A model generated the notes under the pieces. It saw nothing but the letters and a program-made list of their open reading frames with translations, was not told where the DNA came from and searched no databases. Made by a program: the position numbers and the translations under genes. A DNA stretch of 64,000 nucleotides from Bradyrhizobium sp. CSA207 (GTDB lineage Bacteria; Pseudomonadota; Alphaproteobacteria; Rhizobiales; Xanthobacteraceae). The stretch lies in assembly GCF_029051685.1 (NCBI RefSeq), contig NZ_JAACFT010000035.1:1-64000 (forward strand), read 5' to 3'. Below, piece after piece: positions 1 through 6,784 of the stretch (its first letter is position 1; the number at the start of each line of letters is the position of its first letter).

Positions 1-69
1 GCGACGGGGGTGGGAGCGGTGGCGACTAGGCCCGATCCAGCTTGATTTTGATCCAGCGCAACGCCGTGT

Positions 70-86
70 TTTAGAGCCATTCTAGG
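70..86 (+). promoter_or_regulatory. Putative Irr box (iron control element) upstream of bfd
   Basis: The sequence TTTAGAGCCATTCTAGG matches the ICE consensus TTTAGAA-N3-TTCTAAA at 11 of 14 arm positions. It lies about 110 bases before the bfd start. In Bradyrhizobium the regulator Irr binds such elements at iron-storage and haem genes. Its match to the perfect copy in front of bfr supports the call. It is degenerate, so binding may be weaker. Confidence 0.6.
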
Positions 87-196
87 CTGGTCCCGGGCCA
101 GTTTGGAATAGCTTCAAATACCGGTTTTTCCTTTTGCATCCGGCCGGGCCCTTAACTATCGATATTGGCGCATCACCAAAGGGCCTGCTGCTTTCC

Positions 197-469
197 ATGA
201 TCGTCTGTTCCTGTAACGTGCTGAGCGATGACGACATCCGCGCCGCCGTCGCCGAGTCCGACGACGCCGTGCGCTATGCCAAGCAGGTTTATGGATGCCT
301 CGGCTGTAGCGCCGAATGCGGTCGCTGCGCACGCACGATCAAGACCATCATCGACGAAGCGCTTGGCCCCTGCGCCCAATCCTGCTGCTCCGGCTGTCCG
401 CACAGCCACCAGGTGGCGGCGAACGACGAGGCGACCGAGCCCGCCGAATTCGCACTCGCGGCCTGCTGA
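197..469 (+). CDS. bfd: Bacterioferritin-associated ferredoxin (Bfd), cysteine-rich
   Basis: This 90-residue protein is a [2Fe-2S] ferredoxin that in known systems docks on bacterioferritin and passes electrons to reduce and release stored iron. The start MIVCSCN was preferred over a longer upstream reading because Bfd proteins begin this way. The cluster ligands are visible: Cys4 and Cys6 (CxC), then Cys41 and Cys44 (CGRC). Unusually there are seven more cysteines: Cys34 and Cys37 just before the second ligand pair, a group at 59, 63, 64 and 67, and the last residue, Cys90. The E. coli protein (64 residues) ends much earlier, so the tail from about residue 60 is an extension. bfr follows 129 bases downstream, as expected for partners. 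An Irr-type box upstream suggests iron control. Confidence 0.93.
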   Translation: MIVCSCNVLSDDDIRAAVAESDDAVRYAKQVYGCLGCSAECGRCARTIKTIIDEALGPCAQSCCSGCPHSHQVAANDEATEPAEFALAAC

Positions 470-538
470 ACCCGACCGACGGCCGAGTTTATCCCCGGCT
501 ACCGCCCTGGTAGCTGGTTGCCCTCGTTCTTAAACTGC

Positions 539-555
539 TTTAGAAAGATTCTAAA
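539..555 (+). promoter_or_regulatory. Perfect Irr box (ICE) upstream of bfr
   Basis: TTTAGAAAGATTCTAAA is a perfect inverted repeat, TTTAGAA-AGA-TTCTAAA, and matches the published ICE consensus exactly. It ends 43 bases before the bfr ATG, where it would overlap a promoter. Irr represses iron-storage genes when iron and haem are scarce, which fits its position here. Confidence 0.85.
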
Positions 556-598
556 TTCGGTCTCCGGCCGGATTGGACTGCAAGAGCTGGAGTGAACC

Positions 599-1087
599 AT
601 GCAGGGCGACGCAAAAGTCATCGAATATCTCAACAAGGCACTGCGTCACGAGCTGACTGCGATCAACCAGTACTGGCTGCACTACCGCTTCCTCGACAAT
701 TGGGGCCTGCGGGACATGGCCAAGGTTTGGCGCAAGGAGTCCATCGAGGAGATGGAGCACGCCGACAAGCTTACCGAGCGGATCCTGTTCTTCGACGGCT
801 TCCCGAACATGCAGGTGCTCGATCCCCTGCGCATCGGCCAGAACGTCAAGGAGATCATCGAGTGCGATCTCGCCGCCGAGATGAGCGCGCGGGCGCTCTA
901 CCAGGAAGCGGCCACCTATTGCCACAGCGTCAAGGACTACGTCACGCGTGACCTGTTCGAGAAGCTGATGAGCGACGAGGAGCACCACATCGACTTCCTC
1001 GAAACCCAACTCGACCTGATCGGCCGCATCGGCCTCGAGCTCTACACCCAGAAGCACGTCGGCGGGCTCGAGGGCGAGGGGCATTAG
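599..1087 (+). CDS. bfr: Bacterioferritin (haem-containing iron-storage protein)
   Basis: This 162-residue protein is the usual bacterioferritin length and should form the 24-subunit cage that oxidises and stores iron. All six dinuclear ferroxidase ligands are present at the standard positions: Glu18, Glu51, His54, Glu94, Glu127 and His130. Met52, the axial ligand for the inter-subunit haem, is also present (EEMEH motif). It is therefore the catalytic haem-binding type and not a degenerate subunit. It follows bfd, its redox partner, and has its own perfect Irr box, so the two genes are probably co-regulated by iron even if transcribed separately. Confidence 0.97.
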   Translation: MQGDAKVIEYLNKALRHELTAINQYWLHYRFLDNWGLRDMAKVWRKESIEEMEHADKLTERILFFDGFPNMQVLDPLRIGQNVKEIIECDLAAEMSARALYQEAATYCHSVKDYVTRDLFEKLMSDEEHHIDFLETQLDLIGRIGLELYTQKHVGGLEGEGH

Positions 1088-1112
1088 GCCCCCTAGCTCC
1101 GCTCTCTCCATT

Positions 1113-1190
1113 CGTCGTGGCCGGGCGTGTCCCGGCCATCCACGTGCTGCCCCGCAACGAAGACGTGGATGCCCGGGAGAAGCCCGGGCG
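1113..1190. repeat. Palindromic intergenic repeat, family A
   Basis: Two short inverted repeats (GGCCGGG/CCCGGCC and GCCCGGG/CCCGGGC) flank a GACGTGGAT core. Related copies lie at 15693-15818 and 32251-32338, and a half copy at 37431-37469. It sits between the convergent bfr and the next minus-strand gene. Confidence 0.7.
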
Positions 1191-1214
1191 GCTATGTGCG
1201 GCTCGAAAGCCTGT

Positions 1215-1817
1215 CTACAGCTGCGTCTTGTAGCGCTCTTCGACTACGTCCTGGCTTTCCGGCTCGCCAAGGCTGGTCTGCTCGTGGATGATTTCAACGA
1301 TGCTCGGCATCACTGAGCGCTGCACCTTGTCCGGCGACCACAGCTTCGAGCGCATCAGCGCCTTGCCACAGTGGAAATAGACTTCACTGACGGCGACGTT
1401 CAACACCGCGCGCGGCGGCTTGCCGAATTCCACCATCGAGGCGAGCAGATCCGGATCGACCGACAGCGTGCCGCGCCCGCCGACGCGCAGCGTCTCGTCG
1501 ATGCCGGGCACGAAGAACAGCAGATGCACGAAGCCCGAGCCTTCGACGACGTTCCGAAAACTGTCGATCCGGTTGTTGCCGGAACGGTCGGGCATCAGCA
1601 GTTGGTTGGGGCCGGCGACGTGGACGAAGCCGATGCTTCCGCCGCGCGGTGAGGCGTCGACGCTGCCGTCGCTGCCGGATGTCGCGAGCACGCAGAACGG
1701 CGACATCTCGATGAATCCCTTCGCATGCGCATCGATCGCGGGACGCGCCTTCGCGATCACGCGTGGGCTCGGTCTCGGATAGAGGGTGGCGAGGTCTTCG
1801 GGGCAAAGGTCGGTCAA
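1215..1817 (-). CDS. Pyridoxamine 5'-phosphate oxidase-family FMN-binding protein
   Basis: This 200-residue protein has the split-barrel flavin fold of the PPOX family, most like the DR2398-type subgroup. Recognisable segments are FCVLATSGSDGSVDASPRGG, the conserved second strand (residues about 41-60), the loop PDRSGNNRIDSFRNV and a C-terminal segment YFHCGKALMRSKLW. The substrate is unknown; members of this subgroup bind FMN and probably reduce small molecules. The start is TTG: no ATG gives a comparable N-terminus, and GGAG lies at a good distance before it. It is not the vitamin B6 biosynthetic enzyme PdxH, which has a different C-terminus. Confidence 0.82.
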   Translation of the reverse strand: MTDLCPEDLATLYPRPSPRVIAKARPAIDAHAKGFIEMSPFCVLATSGSDGSVDASPRGGSIGFVHVAGPNQLLMPDRSGNNRIDSFRNVVEGSGFVHLLFFVPGIDETLRVGGRGTLSVDPDLLASMVEFGKPPRAVLNVAVSEVYFHCGKALMRSKLWSPDKVQRSVMPSIVEIIHEQTSLGEPESQDVVEERYKTQL

Positions 1818-1900
1818 CGGGATGTCTCCGCTTCAGCTTCGTAACAAAACTACCGGATCGGGCCATTGCCAGCCAACGAAATTCCGCCTGCCGCCGTCGG

Positions 1901-2245
1901 CTACACCGCGTCGGCTGGCACGAAACAGCTGATGATGATGGCGCCGCGGTGGTGGACGTACCACACCACGGCCTGGCCGACCGGATTGCCGCGATCGCGG
2001 ATGATGGCGCGCTCGGGCACCGCCATCCACTGGCCTTCGATCGGTACCCAATAGCTACCGTTGCGCACGTCGTACTCGGTGCGATGGCCGTCGGAGATAT
2101 CGCAGCAGGGCACGCCGTTCGGCGCCATCACGCTCTTGAACCAGGCGCGGATGTCCGGCGGAACGTTGTCATATTGACCGTTGTCGAACGCGAAGGCGGC
2201 GCCCGTCAGCGCCGCCAGCCAAACGCACAGTGCGAATCTGTACAT
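1901..2245 (-). CDS. Small exported protein of unknown function
   Basis: This 114-residue protein starts with a clear signal peptide (MYRFALCVWLAALTGAAFAF, cut near residue 19). The mature part has a conserved-looking CC pair (VPCCDISDGHRTEYDV) and a tryptophan-rich segment, GSYWVPIEGQWMAVP. This is typical of small periplasmic proteins common in Bradyrhizobium. No enzyme motif is visible. The CC and histidine could suit a metal or disulfide, but that is only a guess. Confidence 0.75.
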   Translation of the reverse strand: MYRFALCVWLAALTGAAFAFDNGQYDNVPPDIRAWFKSVMAPNGVPCCDISDGHRTEYDVRNGSYWVPIEGQWMAVPERAIIRDRGNPVGQAVVWYVHHRGAIIISCFVPADAV

Positions 2246-2565
2246 GCGATCCTCGTCATCGCCTGCCGTGCCACTGGCGCGCGATTGTCCCGCGCGTCGA
2301 TTCGTATCGTTGATGTGATTAAGCCCGAGCTGTCAGCGCATTGCATGCTCAAATAATATGCGGCGCGGATGCGTCGCATATGATGCGTTGCGAGATGAGG
2401 ACGTGGAGCGCGCCGTCCTACATCGCCCGTTGCGGCGCGGTTTGCAGGAACTGCCGGATCTGCTCGCTGTAGAGGTTTGCATTGCCCGTGGTGCCGAACT
2501 GTCCGGAAGGATGTAGGATTTTGGTTCAGCCGATCGTCTTTGAGAGAAACATCGGGAGACAGTTC
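2246..2565. other. Intergenic region with a possible gene fragment
   Basis: These 320 bases have no full gene. On the minus strand, positions 2418 to about 2520 read as a stop-terminated peptide ending GTTGNANLYSEQIRQFLQ plus about nine residues. It has protein-like composition but no start, and a stop codon lies just upstream. It may be the tail of a decayed gene, but I do not recognise the family. Confidence 0.35.
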
Positions 2566-2832
2566 ATGTGCCGCAATATCAAGACGCTGTTCAACTTCGA
2601 GCCGGCAGCGACGGAGGAGGAGATCCACGCCAGCGCGCTCCAGTTCGTGCGCAAGCTGTCCGGCTTCAACAGGCCGTCGCAGGCCAACGAGGCGGCCTTC
2701 GATCGCGCGGTGATGGAAGTGTCGGAGGCCGCACGCCGGCTCTTGACCTCGCTGCACACCCATGCGCCGGCGCGCGACCGCGAGGTCGAGGCGGAGAAGG
2801 CCAAGGAGCGTTCGCGGTTGCGCTTCGGCTAG
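2566..2832 (+). CDS. DUF2277 family protein
   Basis: This 88-residue protein begins MCRNIKTLFNFEP, the signature N-terminus of DUF2277, followed by a helical region (ATEEEIHASALQFVRKLSGFNRPS) and a charged C-terminal helix. The MCRN start was chosen because the family begins exactly there; upstream codons in frame are non-coding-like. Function is unknown, and the proteins are cytoplasmic and widespread. It stands alone between an opposing gene and a small membrane protein. Confidence 0.88.
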   Translation: MCRNIKTLFNFEPAATEEEIHASALQFVRKLSGFNRPSQANEAAFDRAVMEVSEAARRLLTSLHTHAPARDREVEAEKAKERSRLRFG

Positions 2833-2929
2833 TCAGCCCCTGACGACCGTTCCGTGATCTGGCTCACGGTAGGGGCCGCTTCAACGCGCGATGATGTTCG
2901 CCGGGCTTTTATCAACCCGGAGCAGGACC

Positions 2930-3151
2930 ATGAGCCGCCCCCTTCTTCCCCTCAAAGCAGGTGCCCTCGTCTTCACGCTGCTATGGACCGCGTGGATGAT
3001 GTGGTGGAGCGGCTCGTTCAGCGGCGCCAACGTCGTGGTCCTGGCTCTGTGCGGCGCGGCGGTCGGCTATCTCTGGTATCGGGCCATGCGCTGGCAGTTC
3101 GAGCGGATGGGCATGGTGCCCCGCAAGGACGATTCAACCAAGGCTTCTTGA
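2930..3151 (+). CDS. Small two-helix membrane protein, unknown function
   Basis: This 73-residue protein has two predicted membrane helices, about residues 6-25 (LKAGALVFTLLWTAWMMWW) and 31-48 (VVVLALCGAAVGYLWYRA), then a short basic tail. The start at MSRPLLP is preferred over an ATG 39 bases upstream because GGAGCAGGA precedes it at the right distance. No known family is recognised. Confidence 0.65.
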   Translation: MSRPLLPLKAGALVFTLLWTAWMMWWSGSFSGANVVVLALCGAAVGYLWYRAMRWQFERMGMVPRKDDSTKAS

Positions 3152-3159
3152 TGAATTCA

Positions 3160-3216
3160 CGTGTCCCGGAGGCGGTGCAGCGCGTTAGCGGTGCGCCGCC
3201 AAGCCGGGACCCAGAA
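3160..3216. repeat. Short intergenic repeat with GTCCCGG/CCGGGAC arms
   Basis: The ends form an inverted repeat (TCCCGG and CCGGGA) around a GC-rich core containing GCGGTGCAGCGC and GGTGCGCCGC. It resembles the small palindromic repeats seen elsewhere in the window and lies between convergent genes. Confidence 0.4.
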
Positions 3217-3220
3217 CTCG

Positions 3221-3721
3221 CTATTCCTTGTGGCCGTGCTTCTTCTTTTTCTTCTTTTTCTTTTGGTCGTCGCCTTCACCGTCGTCGCCCGCGTCATCGA
3301 CGGGCCCATCGTCAGCCTCGTGTACGGCAGCTTCGAGCGCCGCGCGCTCGGCGGCTTCCTGCTCGCGCTGATGGCGGCGCTCATCCCAGGCGTCGAAGAG
3401 CTGGTCCAGCCAGGGCAACACTTGTTCGATCGACGGCAGTTGGCCGGGCGGACCGGGCTCGCCGCGCGGGCCTTGCGGGCCCGCTGGTCCCTGCGGTCCT
3501 GCGGGTCCACGCGCACCGGCCTCGCCTGGCTTGCCCGGCAGGCCAGCCTTGCCCTGCGGTCCCGCCTTGCCCATGGGTCCTGGCTTACCCTGCGGCCCCG
3601 GCTTGCCGCGCGCGCCGTCCGGCCCTCGCTTGCCCGGATGGCCCTGCGGCCCCGGCCGTCCCGGCTCGCCTTGCCGCCCGCGCGGACCTTGAGCTCCCTG
3701 TCGTCTCTGTTCGTCTGCCAC
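3221..3721 (-). CDS. Collagen-like protein with uninterrupted Gly-X-Y repeats and a polylysine tail
   Basis: This 166-residue protein consists of a short charged start (MADEQRRQ), 28 uninterrupted Gly-X-Y triplets (residues 9-92; many GPQ, GKP, GPR and GEP), a helical charged segment (SIEQVLPWLDQLFDAWDE onward to about residue 135) that could act as a trimerisation coiled coil, an acidic stretch (DDAGDDGEGDD), and a tail of eight lysines followed by HGHKE. There is no signal peptide or membrane segment, so it is probably cytoplasmic unless exported by another route. Bacterial collagen-like proteins form triple helices; the role of this one is unknown. A FixK/FNR-type box lies 80 bases upstream of its start but is better placed for the divergent gene. 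Confidence 0.85.
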   Translation of the reverse strand: MADEQRRQGAQGPRGRQGEPGRPGPQGHPGKRGPDGARGKPGPQGKPGPMGKAGPQGKAGLPGKPGEAGARGPAGPQGPAGPQGPRGEPGPPGQLPSIEQVLPWLDQLFDAWDERRHQREQEAAERAALEAAVHEADDGPVDDAGDDGEGDDQKKKKKKKKHGHKE

Positions 3722-3800
3722 GCCACTGCTCCCTGTGCGGAAGCAGATTCCTTAGCGGCGTTTGACGACAGCGGCAATTCCGTCCGTGCCCGCGCCGGGC

Positions 3801-3814
3801 TTGATCAACATCAA
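3801..3814 (+). promoter_or_regulatory. FixK/FNR-type box
   Basis: TTGATCAACATCAA fits TTGAT-N4-ATCAA exactly, the site bound by FNR-family regulators such as FixK2. Its centre is about 70 bases before the ATG at 3878. Activation from about -41.5 would put the transcript start near 3849, with a leader of about 30 bases. It also faces the collagen-like gene (start 3721) on the other strand. Confidence 0.65.
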
Positions 3815-3877
3815 TCGGCTGCATGGGATGCCGTGTCATGGAAATGTGCACGGCCACAGCCTTGCAAGGAGCAATCG

Positions 3878-4129
3878 ATGCGCGCAGCGTGGAAGATGTT
3901 TGGCCTGTCCGCTGTCATTCTCGCGGCAGCGCTCGGCCTCGCGCAATTGCTCGTGCCCGACATCGTGCCGGTCGCCTTTTCCGAGGAGCCGCAGCCGTCT
4001 TGGGCCGTCATGACGGCCTTCATCCTTCGCGCCATCGAACTGATCGCGGCAGCGGTCGCGGTGATTGCGCTTGCCGTCATCGCCGGCGCATGTGTGCGCC
4101 ACGAGCTGCGCCATCTGTTACGCAGCTAG
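3878..4129 (+). CDS. Small inner-membrane protein, probably low-oxygen regulated
   Basis: This 83-residue protein has two membrane helices: residues about 8-27 (FGLSAVILAAALGLAQLLVP) and 46-73 (TAFILRAIELIAAAVAVIALAVIAG). Between them is a short periplasmic or cytoplasmic loop, FSEEPQPSW. AGGAG sits before the ATG. The gene overlaps the end of the opposing HTH gene by four bases. A perfect TTGAT-N4-ATCAA box upstream suggests control by FixK2. The family is not recognised. Confidence 0.72.
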   Translation: MRAAWKMFGLSAVILAAALGLAQLLVPDIVPVAFSEEPQPSWAVMTAFILRAIELIAAAVAVIALAVIAGACVRHELRHLLRS

Positions 4130-4374
4130 TCCTGATAGGCGGGCACGTCGATGCCGGAGGCGGCATACAGCCTGATCTTGTTGCGCAGCGTGCGCACCGA
4201 CAGTCCAAGCACGCGCGCGGCGCGTGTGCGGTTGCCGTCGCAGCGCGCGAGTGTCTGGAGTACGAGCTCGCGCTCGACCTCGTCGACGGTCGCACCGATC
4301 AGGAGCGGAACGATCTGGTTTGGAGCAAGAAATTGCGCGCCCGGCTCGGACGCTGCGACATGAACAGTGGTCAT
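4126..4374 (-). CDS. Stand-alone Fis-type HTH protein, like the DNA-binding end of FlbD
   Basis: This 82-residue protein is almost only a C-terminal HTH_8 domain: the segment VDEVERELVLQTLARCDGN followed by RTRAARVLGLSVRTLRNKI is the helix pattern of the DNA-binding end of FlbD/NtrC-type activators. The receiver and AAA+ domains are absent, so it cannot activate sigma-54 by itself. It could act as a nucleoid-like factor or a competitor at FlbD-type sites. The start is supported by GGGAGG eight bases upstream. It overlaps the opposing membrane-protein gene by four bases. Two inverted repeats lie just upstream. Confidence 0.82.
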   Translation of the reverse strand: MTTVHVAASEPGAQFLAPNQIVPLLIGATVDEVERELVLQTLARCDGNRTRAARVLGLSVRTLRNKIRLYAASGIDVPAYQD

Positions 4375-4396
4375 CAACACACCTCCCGATCTACGC

Positions 4397-4455
4397 CCGC
4401 TTCCATCTTTGGAAGCGGATCGAGAACAAACGACCCCCAAGCCGTAGATCTACGG
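4397..4455. promoter_or_regulatory. Two inverted repeats upstream of the Fis-type HTH gene
   Basis: CGCTTCC and GGAAGCG face each other across a six-base gap (about 4399-4418). CCGTAGATCTACGG at 4442-4455 is a perfect 14-base palindrome. Both sit within 85 bases of the minus-strand start at 4374. They may be operators, perhaps for autoregulation, but no regulator can be named. Confidence 0.4.
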
Positions 4456-4572
4456 TGGCCGGGTTTGGTTAATGAAAGGTTAACCGCGGGCGATCGCACC
4501 AATTGACCTTGGGATTGCCGCGAAGGCGCCGCGATTGGCACAGGATGCCTCGCAGCGACAGGGCGCTCTCGC

Positions 4573-4755
4573 TCACACTGTCCGATACCCGCCATCCACC
4601 ATCACGATCGTTCCGGTGACGTAAGCCGACATATCCGAGGCGAGGAAGATCGCGGGGCCCACGATGTCATCAGGCTTGCCGGTGCGCGCCAGCGGGGTGT
4701 GGTCGACGAAGGCCTGCACCAGCGCCGGATTGGTGGCGCGCACAACGCCATGACT
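4573..4755 (-). pseudogene. C-terminal remnant of a short-chain dehydrogenase (SDR)
   Basis: Reading the minus strand to a stop at 4573-4575 gives about 58 residues of clear SDR C-terminus: NPALVQAFVDHTPLARTGKP, then DDIVGPAIFLASDMSAYVTG, then TIVMVDGGYRTV. The YVTG-x-DGG segment is diagnostic of classical SDRs. Upstream the similarity stops abruptly near 4755, with no Rossmann GxxxGxG part, no YxxxK active site and no start codon. It is therefore a truncated relic, not a working gene. The break point is followed by AT-rich sequence. Confidence 0.85.
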
Positions 4756-4862
4756 TTTTCCTCCCGGATTCGTTTCGAAATTTCATGAAAGGCTAACTCG
4801 AAATTAAGGGGTCGGAAACGGCGGCCTTGGCATACTGACCTTGATTGCTAAACGTTGCGCGC

Positions 4863-5348
4863 ATGATGGAACGGCTTGAATCCTGGAAACTGGCGCTCGA
4901 ACGCCTGCGGTCGGCGGAGTGCGGCGACTGGCCCGAGGCTGCCCGGCTCGTGGCCGAGATCGCGCGGATGAGCACGGATGCCACGCTGCGACAGGCCGCG
5001 GGACAGGCGCTTCCCGTGCTGCGCCAGGCCATCGACAACGACGATCACAGCATCACGCTCGCAGCCCAGCGCCGCATCGGCGTCGTCCTCGACGTCATTC
5101 ATGATCTGACCGCGCCGCGCTTCGGCCGCCGCAACATGATGCCGAAGAAGCTTTCCAGCGAGGACCGCGCGCGCAGGATGCTCGGCCTGCCGCTCGCCGT
5201 GCAGCTCACCTGCGAGGACATCAACCAGGCCTATCGCCGCGCCGCCAAGGACAGGCATCCCGATCAGGGCGGGAGCGCGCAAGCCTTCATCGAGCTCGCC
5301 GCCGCGCGCGACATCCTGATCCATCCCGGCGCCAACAAGGACGCGTGA
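4863..5348 (+). CDS. J-domain-like protein
   Basis: This 161-residue protein ends in a region resembling a DnaJ J-domain: LTCEDINQAYRRAAKDRHPD, then QGGSAQAFIELAAARDILI (residues about 110-155), with the essential HPD tripeptide. The N-terminal 90 residues are helical (LESWKLALERLRSAECGDWP) and unlike standard DnaJ. A stand-alone J-domain usually stimulates the ATPase of DnaK and brings a client. ATG at 4863 was chosen over an upstream TTG. Client and role are unknown. Confidence 0.72.
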   Translation: MMERLESWKLALERLRSAECGDWPEAARLVAEIARMSTDATLRQAAGQALPVLRQAIDNDDHSITLAAQRRIGVVLDVIHDLTAPRFGRRNMMPKKLSSEDRARRMLGLPLAVQLTCEDINQAYRRAAKDRHPDQGGSAQAFIELAAARDILIHPGANKDA

Positions 5349-5442
5349 GGCGCTGGCTCGCTGCGCCTCATCACCCGCTGTGTGCGAGTAAAAATGCAAG
5401 CGGGCAAAGGACGCGGCGTCGCGCCCTCGCCGCGGATGTCTC

Positions 5443-5479
5443 AAAAAAAGAGGGCGGATTGCTCATGCAACGCGCCCTC
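5443..5479 (-). terminator. Rho-independent terminator of the 5503-5763 gene
   Basis: On the minus strand GAGGGCG and CGCCCTC form a seven-pair stem with a 16-base loop, followed by seven T residues. It lies 24 bases beyond the stop of the small exported-protein gene. Confidence 0.85.
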
Positions 5480-5502
5480 AATTCGATCTGAGCCTTGGCT
5501 GC

Positions 5503-5763
5503 TCAGAGCGTGCAGCGGCGCTCCGTACGCAGCTTGAGCTGGAGATCAGAAGCCGCCGTGAAGGTCGGCAGCGGCTTGCTGACGACCTTGTAGGTCGAAG
5601 TCCCCCACTGGAACGGCTTGTACTTCAGGTCCTCATTCCAGACCTGGCAGATGCCGGTGTTGTCCCAGCGGATCACGTAATAGCCGACTGCCGCCGAGGC
5701 TGGCACGGCGAACACGGAGGTGGCGATACCGGCAACGGCACAAAGGGCGAGAACGCGATGCAT
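5503..5763 (-). CDS. Small exported protein of unknown function
   Basis: This 86-residue protein has a strong signal peptide (MHRVLALCAVAGIATSVFAV, with cleavage after ASA near residue 24). The mature part (GYYVIRWDNTGICQVWNEDL, then KYKPFQWGTSTYKVVSKPLP) is of a type often seen in Bradyrhizobium, with two cysteines and aromatic residues. AGGAG precedes the ATG, and a strong terminator follows, so it is a monocistronic gene. No function is known. Confidence 0.8.
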   Translation of the reverse strand: MHRVLALCAVAGIATSVFAVPASAAVGYYVIRWDNTGICQVWNEDLKYKPFQWGTSTYKVVSKPLPTFTAASDLQLKLRTERRCTL

Positions 5764-5919
5764 GCAAAAATCTCCTGATGGGGAAGTGTGATCTGAAAAT
5801 TCGTGCGGGAAAAGCAGGTCCTTTGCAAGCCGGGGAGCCGCCGTTTCACGGATATGTCAGAGAGAGCCGGGCACTTGGTTTGGCCGAGTGCCCGGCAGGT
5901 CACACGCGCCGGACGTGGC

Positions 5920-6303
5920 TCACTTCGAAAGCGAGGCCACCGCCTCGATCTCGATCAGCATCTTCGGGTCCGGCAGCGCCTGTACCACGCAGGTGGTGCG
6001 CGCGGGGTAGGGCGGCGGGCCGAACGCGCCGGCATAGAGCGCGTTCATCGCCGCGACGTCGGCGGCGCGGGTCAGGAGCACGTTGACCTTGACGAGGTCG
6101 TGCATCGTGGCGCCGGCTTCATCCAGCACGCGCCTGATGTTGACGGCGACGTTGGCGAACTGCGCCTCGAAGCCATCAGGCAGCGCGCCGTTGGCATCGA
6201 AGCCGGGAATGCCGGAGATGAAAAGGAGGTCGCCGACCCGCGCGGCAAAGGACAGCGGCGGCGCCTTGACGTGCGGCGGGGGTGCAAAATGCTGGATCGG
6301 CAT
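5920..6303 (-). CDS. RidA/YjgF family protein (enamine/imine deaminase type)
   Basis: This 127-residue protein has the RidA fold: VGDLLFISGIPGFDANGALP, then NVAVNIRRVLDEAGATMHDL, then VNVLLTRAADVAAMN and the C-terminal PARTTCVVQALPDPKMLIEI. The arginine in ART corresponds to the residue that binds the substrate carboxylate in active RidA proteins. RidA hydrolyses reactive 2-aminoacrylate-type enamines released by PLP enzymes. This is one of several RidA subfamilies, so the exact substrate is open. Confidence 0.88.
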   Translation of the reverse strand: MPIQHFAPPPHVKAPPLSFAARVGDLLFISGIPGFDANGALPDGFEAQFANVAVNIRRVLDEAGATMHDLVKVNVLLTRAADVAAMNALYAGAFGPPPYPARTTCVVQALPDPKMLIEIEAVASLSK

Positions 6304-6784
6304 GGGTCACCTCGGATGGGGGACGGCGGCGTAGTCCGCATCAGCGTAGCGCCATGCGGGATGGTTGCAACCGTCATCGGTAGGCGCGGTGCAGACCCGC
6401 TTAAACAAAAAGCGCGAAAACAACCCCATGCACAGTAGGCATCAAGCAGAAATCATTGATCTTTTTCTAATTCGGGAAAAGCAAAACAATCATTTGCTCC
6501 GTCGGGCAAAACAGGGGCAGAATGGCATGATGTCGTGCGGCACCAAACTCCGACGTCATGCCCCGGCTCGACCGGGGCATCCAGTACGCCGCGGCTTCTC
6601 GGATCAACCACCGCCGTCTCTGGAATACTCGATCGCCCGGTTAAACCGGGCGATGACAGTTGAGTGTGTTGCTACAGACCACGACTCACGCCCGCCCCCA
6701 TCATGTTGCCGCCGTGATCGATCGGATACATTCGGCTCATCTGATTCGATTCCACCCTTGAAAAACAGCCCCCGGAGACGCCCC
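6304..6784. other. Intergenic region with a low-GC tract and a palindromic repeat
   Basis: No gene is seen in these 480 bases. The first part (about 6400-6530) is markedly AT-rich compared with the rest of the window (ATCATTGATCTTTTTCTAAT, then CAAAACAATCATTTG) and includes GCTCCGTCGGGCAAAACAGG, which looks like a shared intergenic element. A family C repeat follows at 6554-6658. The remainder would hold the promoter of the next gene. Confidence 0.5.
6554..6658. repeat. Palindromic intergenic repeat, family C
   Basis: It starts CGTCATGCCCCGG-CTCGA-CCGGGGCATCCAGTA and ends with GATCGCCCGG-TTAAA-CCGGGCGATGACA, so each end is a hairpin. Copies with the same plan are at 14164-14266 and 46143-46248. 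Confidence 0.8.

Noticed and set aside
2300..2320. FixK-like box TTGATGTGATTAAG
   Set aside because: The second half does not match ATCAA; only 2 of 5 positions agree.
2854..4129. Two plus-strand frames opposite the collagen-like gene (303 and 322 codons)
   Set aside because: They are the mirror of the Gly-X-Y repeat; only the last part (3878-4129) has its own ribosome-binding site and membrane helices.
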